Assembly (NCBI GenBank): GCA_014804645.1
Contig: JAAUZI010000013.1
Span: 68,612-132,611, forward strand
From: Lachnospiraceae bacterium
GTDB lineage: Bacteria; Bacillota; Clostridia; Lachnospirales; Lachnospiraceae
DNA length: 64,000 bases
Reading direction: 5' to 3'
The notes below the pieces were generated by a model that saw only the letters and a program-made list of their open reading frames with translations, was not told the DNA's origin and ran no database searches. Shown in pieces: positions 62,303 to 64,000 of the stretch (positions are counted from its first letter, which is position 1; each line of letters opens with the position of its first letter). The translations under genes were made by a program, and so were the position numbers.

Positions 62303-63385
62303 ATGGCGCAAGGGAAACAGCTATTGCGGTTGAAAATTGCTGTCGGCATGACGGCGGCAATCATAACCGGCACTGCAATGGGAGCGCTGACGGCGTTTGT
62401 GTGTACTATTTTGGCGGGAAGTCTGCTGCTCGGAGTGGGGATTGCCCTGGGTGCGGCTGCCGCGACTGCCGGGATGGTATCCGTGGGAGCCATTGCAGTT
62501 CATGACGCGAGGAATGGGAAGGAGACGGCGAAGGGAGACTATATTCGCCGGGCAGCGCTCTCTGCGGTGACGATCCGTACAATATCAGAGCCGCTATTGT
62601 TTGGGGCAAAACAGCTTACTGATAAGCTGGCTCATAAGGAGAGGGAGACAGGGAAAGCTTTTCTCCGAAGATATGAGTTGGCGACGGTCTGCTGCTGGGG
62701 AATGACACACATTCCTAATCGATGGATGATTAATATTGTAAAGCTGTGCGCCATTGCCAAGGTCTCCGAGGAACAAATTGAAAAAAATGCGGTTATTAAC
62801 GGAGAAAAGCTGGGGAAACCGCAGGGCTATATAGCGGGGCGCTATATAGAAAATCAGGCTGAATGGGCGGAGATTCGATATGGCTCATCTACAATGGCCT
62901 TCTCCGGATGTGAAATCATGGCGGTCTATAACGCATTGCTTGCTTTGGGAAAAGAGATGACGCCGCGGGATATGGTGGAACTGATCAGCGCCTTCGAGAG
63001 AATGGGAGCGGTGCTGCGAGGGAAGTGGGGAAGCTCCTACTATGCGGTCTATAATTATTTTGTGGAGCATGGGTTTGAAACGACTTTTGCCTGCTCCCGG
63101 AATATGAAACGCATAAATGAGATAGGGGAGTGCTGCGATACGGTTGTCCTCACTGCCTACAATAATCAATACGATATTCGCAGCATGATACATACCATAA
63201 GCGTTACCAAAGATGAAAACGGCCATTATACGATGCACAATGCGTATAAAAAGAACAGAGCCGGGAAGTATGCCGCATACGGCGGGGATATGCAGATTGA
63301 ATCTTTACAGGAGGTTATAAATCTCATGTCTCCCAACGGGCTGGCATCGCCTATATGCGTTATCGGAATAAGCAATCCTGAATAG
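62303..63385 (+). CDS. Membrane-anchored C39-like cysteine peptidase-fold protein
   Basis: 360 residues from ATG 62303 (CGGAGGAG upstream). Two membrane segments lie near the N-terminus (about 12-32 and 36-60), then a helical region and a C39-like fold: Cys in MAFSGCEIMAVYNALLALG, His in SMIHTISVTKDENGHY and Asn in MHNAYKKN. The layout, with the catalytic part probably on one face of the membrane, is not that of a C39-ABC fusion. Just downstream is a 26-codon peptide gene, so a maturation role is conceivable but unproven. Confidence 0.7.
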   Translation: MAQGKQLLRLKIAVGMTAAIITGTAMGALTAFVCTILAGSLLLGVGIALGAAAATAGMVSVGAIAVHDARNGKETAKGDYIRRAALSAVTIRTISEPLLFGAKQLTDKLAHKERETGKAFLRRYELATVCCWGMTHIPNRWMINIVKLCAIAKVSEEQIEKNAVINGEKLGKPQGYIAGRYIENQAEWAEIRYGSSTMAFSGCEIMAVYNALLALGKEMTPRDMVELISAFERMGAVLRGKWGSSYYAVYNYFVEHGFETTFACSRNMKRINEIGECCDTVVLTAYNNQYDIRSMIHTISVTKDENGHYTMHNAYKKNRAGKYAAYGGDMQIESLQEVINLMSPNGLASPICVIGISNPE

Positions 63386-63428
63386 TAGGAAAGCAAATTT
63401 TATATTAAGATTTTTAGTTAAAAAGTAG

Positions 63429-63457
63429 TTGACAGATGTCGGAAAAGCGTATATAGT
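63429..63457 (+). promoter_or_regulatory. Strong promoter of the 26-codon peptide gene
   Basis: Perfect TTGACA (63429-63434), 17-bp spacer, TATAGT (63452-63457); the leader before the start codon is only about 36 nt. Confidence 0.88.
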
Positions 63458-63499
63458 ACTAACTGTAGCAAAAAAATTGAAGGAAAGGAGGCAATCAAC

Positions 63500-63580
63500 A
63501 TGTCAAACAGATTTAATAGTGTAAAGAGAATGAATCATGATATAAATGGTATTGTCTCCCGAGGGTATGCTGCGCCGTAG
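63500..63580 (+). CDS. 26-residue peptide gene
   Basis: ATG 63500 follows a perfect AAGGAGG (63485-63491) at eight bases. The product begins MSNRFNSVKR and ends IVSRGYAAP; basic, without Cys or a double glycine. It has its own promoter and terminator, so it is a separate, strongly expressed unit. The size fits a ribosomal peptide precursor or signal peptide. Neighbours are a membrane C39-like protein upstream and a further gene downstream. I do not recognise the family. Confidence 0.7.
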   Translation: MSNRFNSVKRMNHDINGIVSRGYAAP

Positions 63581-63622
63581 TGCGGATTTGATTGGGCAGT
63601 GTATATATATAGATGAACGAAG

Positions 63623-63654
63623 GGCATGACATACATTTGTAGGTTATGCCTTTT
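63623..63654 (+). terminator. Terminator after the peptide gene
   Basis: GGCATGACATAC (63623-63634) pairs with GTAGGTTATGCC (63639-63650), one mismatch and one G-U, then TTTT. Confidence 0.88.
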
Positions 63655-63680
63655 CTGTGTCTGAAAATATATTCGGGAGA

Positions 63681-63735
63681 GGATGTTTTACATCCATTAT
63701 TGAATAATGCAGCGATATGCAGAAATGAGGAAGAA
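63681..63735 (+). repeat. Partial copy of the two-hairpin repeat before the last gene
   Basis: Stem GGATGT/ACATCC (63681-63686, 63690-63695) at hairpin-1 position, a linker, then GCAGCGATATGCAGAAATGAGG. Hairpin 2 has lost its left arm; the tail supplies the ribosome site. Confidence 0.6.
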
Positions 63736-64000
63736 ATGAATTTACCGGGAAGTTTTACGAATGTCATACGGAAGTATGGCATCGACAAAAAGGATGTAAT
63801 ATTTGCCGCCACGGGAGATTTGGATGAGGAGCAGCGGTTTGCAGACTCCATCGTGGCGCTGACAAAGGAAAAGCTGATCGTTGCCAGATACCCCTATAGA
63901 GAAAAGCAGGAATATAGGCTGGGCGGCTATAACAGCTGGTCCATGGAGCAGGAGAAAAGCATGGAGGAGCCGGCGGTAATGCTGTTCGAGCTGTCCAAGA
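63736..64000 (+). CDS. Start of a gene cut by the window edge
   Basis: ATG 63736, with GAGGAA upstream, opens a frame running past the window end (88 residues visible: MNLPGSFTNVIRKYG ... AATGDLDEEQRFADSIVALT). No domain can be named with certainty. In related bacteria a similar N-terminal part precedes an ABC transporter, but that is recollection, not shown here. Its position after the peptide gene would fit an export function. Confidence 0.6.
   Translation, partial: MNLPGSFTNVIRKYGIDKKDVIFAATGDLDEEQRFADSIVALTKEKLIVARYPYREKQEYRLGGYNSWSMEQEKSMEEPAVMLFELSK

Noticed and set aside
1..64000. CRISPR arrays, tRNA or rRNA genes, integrase or transposase genes
   Set aside because: No regularly spaced repeats, no tRNA-like GTTCGAAT arms and no recognisable recombinase were seen in any region.

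Overview
The window reads as chromosome of a Gram-positive anaerobe of the Lachnospiraceae type (Clostridia). The grounds are the gene families: HemZ, class III fructose-1,6-bisphosphatase, an AgrC/LytTR pair, bactofilin, a TIR/propeller receptor and lipobox lipoproteins. Consensus sigma-A promoters and strong AGGAGG ribosome sites agree. Housekeeping genes look close to half GC; several accessory blocks are clearly AT-richer. Every recognisable gene except one diguanylate cyclase lies on the + strand. No rRNA, tRNA or CRISPR array was seen.

Layout. 1-4.7 kb: the end of an ABC exporter and two lipoproteins. 4.8-9.5 kb: central carbon metabolism (fruK, ptsI, fbp). 9.6-12.4 kb: a small HTH regulator with a palindromic operator, a KTSC protein, a membrane-anchored polysaccharide deacetylase and a bactofilin. 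12.4-17.9 kb: pyrH-frr-uppS-cdsA-dxr-rseP, covering UMP phosphorylation, ribosome recycling, undecaprenyl, phospholipid and isoprenoid synthesis, and intramembrane proteolysis. 18-19.6 kb: a degenerate PP2C-like protein and a Ser/Thr kinase. 19.6-24.9 kb: apt, relA/spoT, an MBL hydrolase and hemZ. 25-30.8 kb: an XRE regulator, a large palindrome, hisS, an ankyrin protein and aspS.

31-42.6 kb is accessory: XRE plus ABC exporter, a methyltransferase, a broken YdeI gene, a toxin-antitoxin pair, a secreted C39-like protein behind possible LytTR sites, a lipoprotein, a PAS-GAF-GGDEF protein and an AgrC-like kinase with a LytTR regulator. 42.7-47.3 kb holds a TIR-TM-propeller protein and a DHH phosphoesterase. 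47.3-51.2 kb is an AT-rich set of small enzymes. 51.2-55.2 kb holds GNATs, an EamA half-transporter, a phosphopantetheinyl transferase and one half of a heterodimeric ABC exporter. 55.2-62.2 kb is a tandem-HTH MerR regulator followed by a translationally coupled ABC-ABC-UvrA-like operon behind a promoter with a 19-bp spacer, the MerR hallmark. 62.2-64 kb holds a membrane C39-like protein, a very short and strongly expressed peptide gene with its own promoter and terminator, and the start of another gene.

Two things stand out. First, a dispersed intergenic repeat made of two hairpins followed by a Shine-Dalgarno tail sits directly before the start codons of unrelated genes (ptsI, fbp, uppS, cdsA, a GNAT). 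Paired base changes keep the stems intact. Shorter versions precede the KTSC gene, pyrH and the last gene. Second, the 26-residue peptide gene at 63500-63580, flanked by a C39-like membrane protein and a further gene, is a candidate for an undescribed secreted or signalling peptide system.
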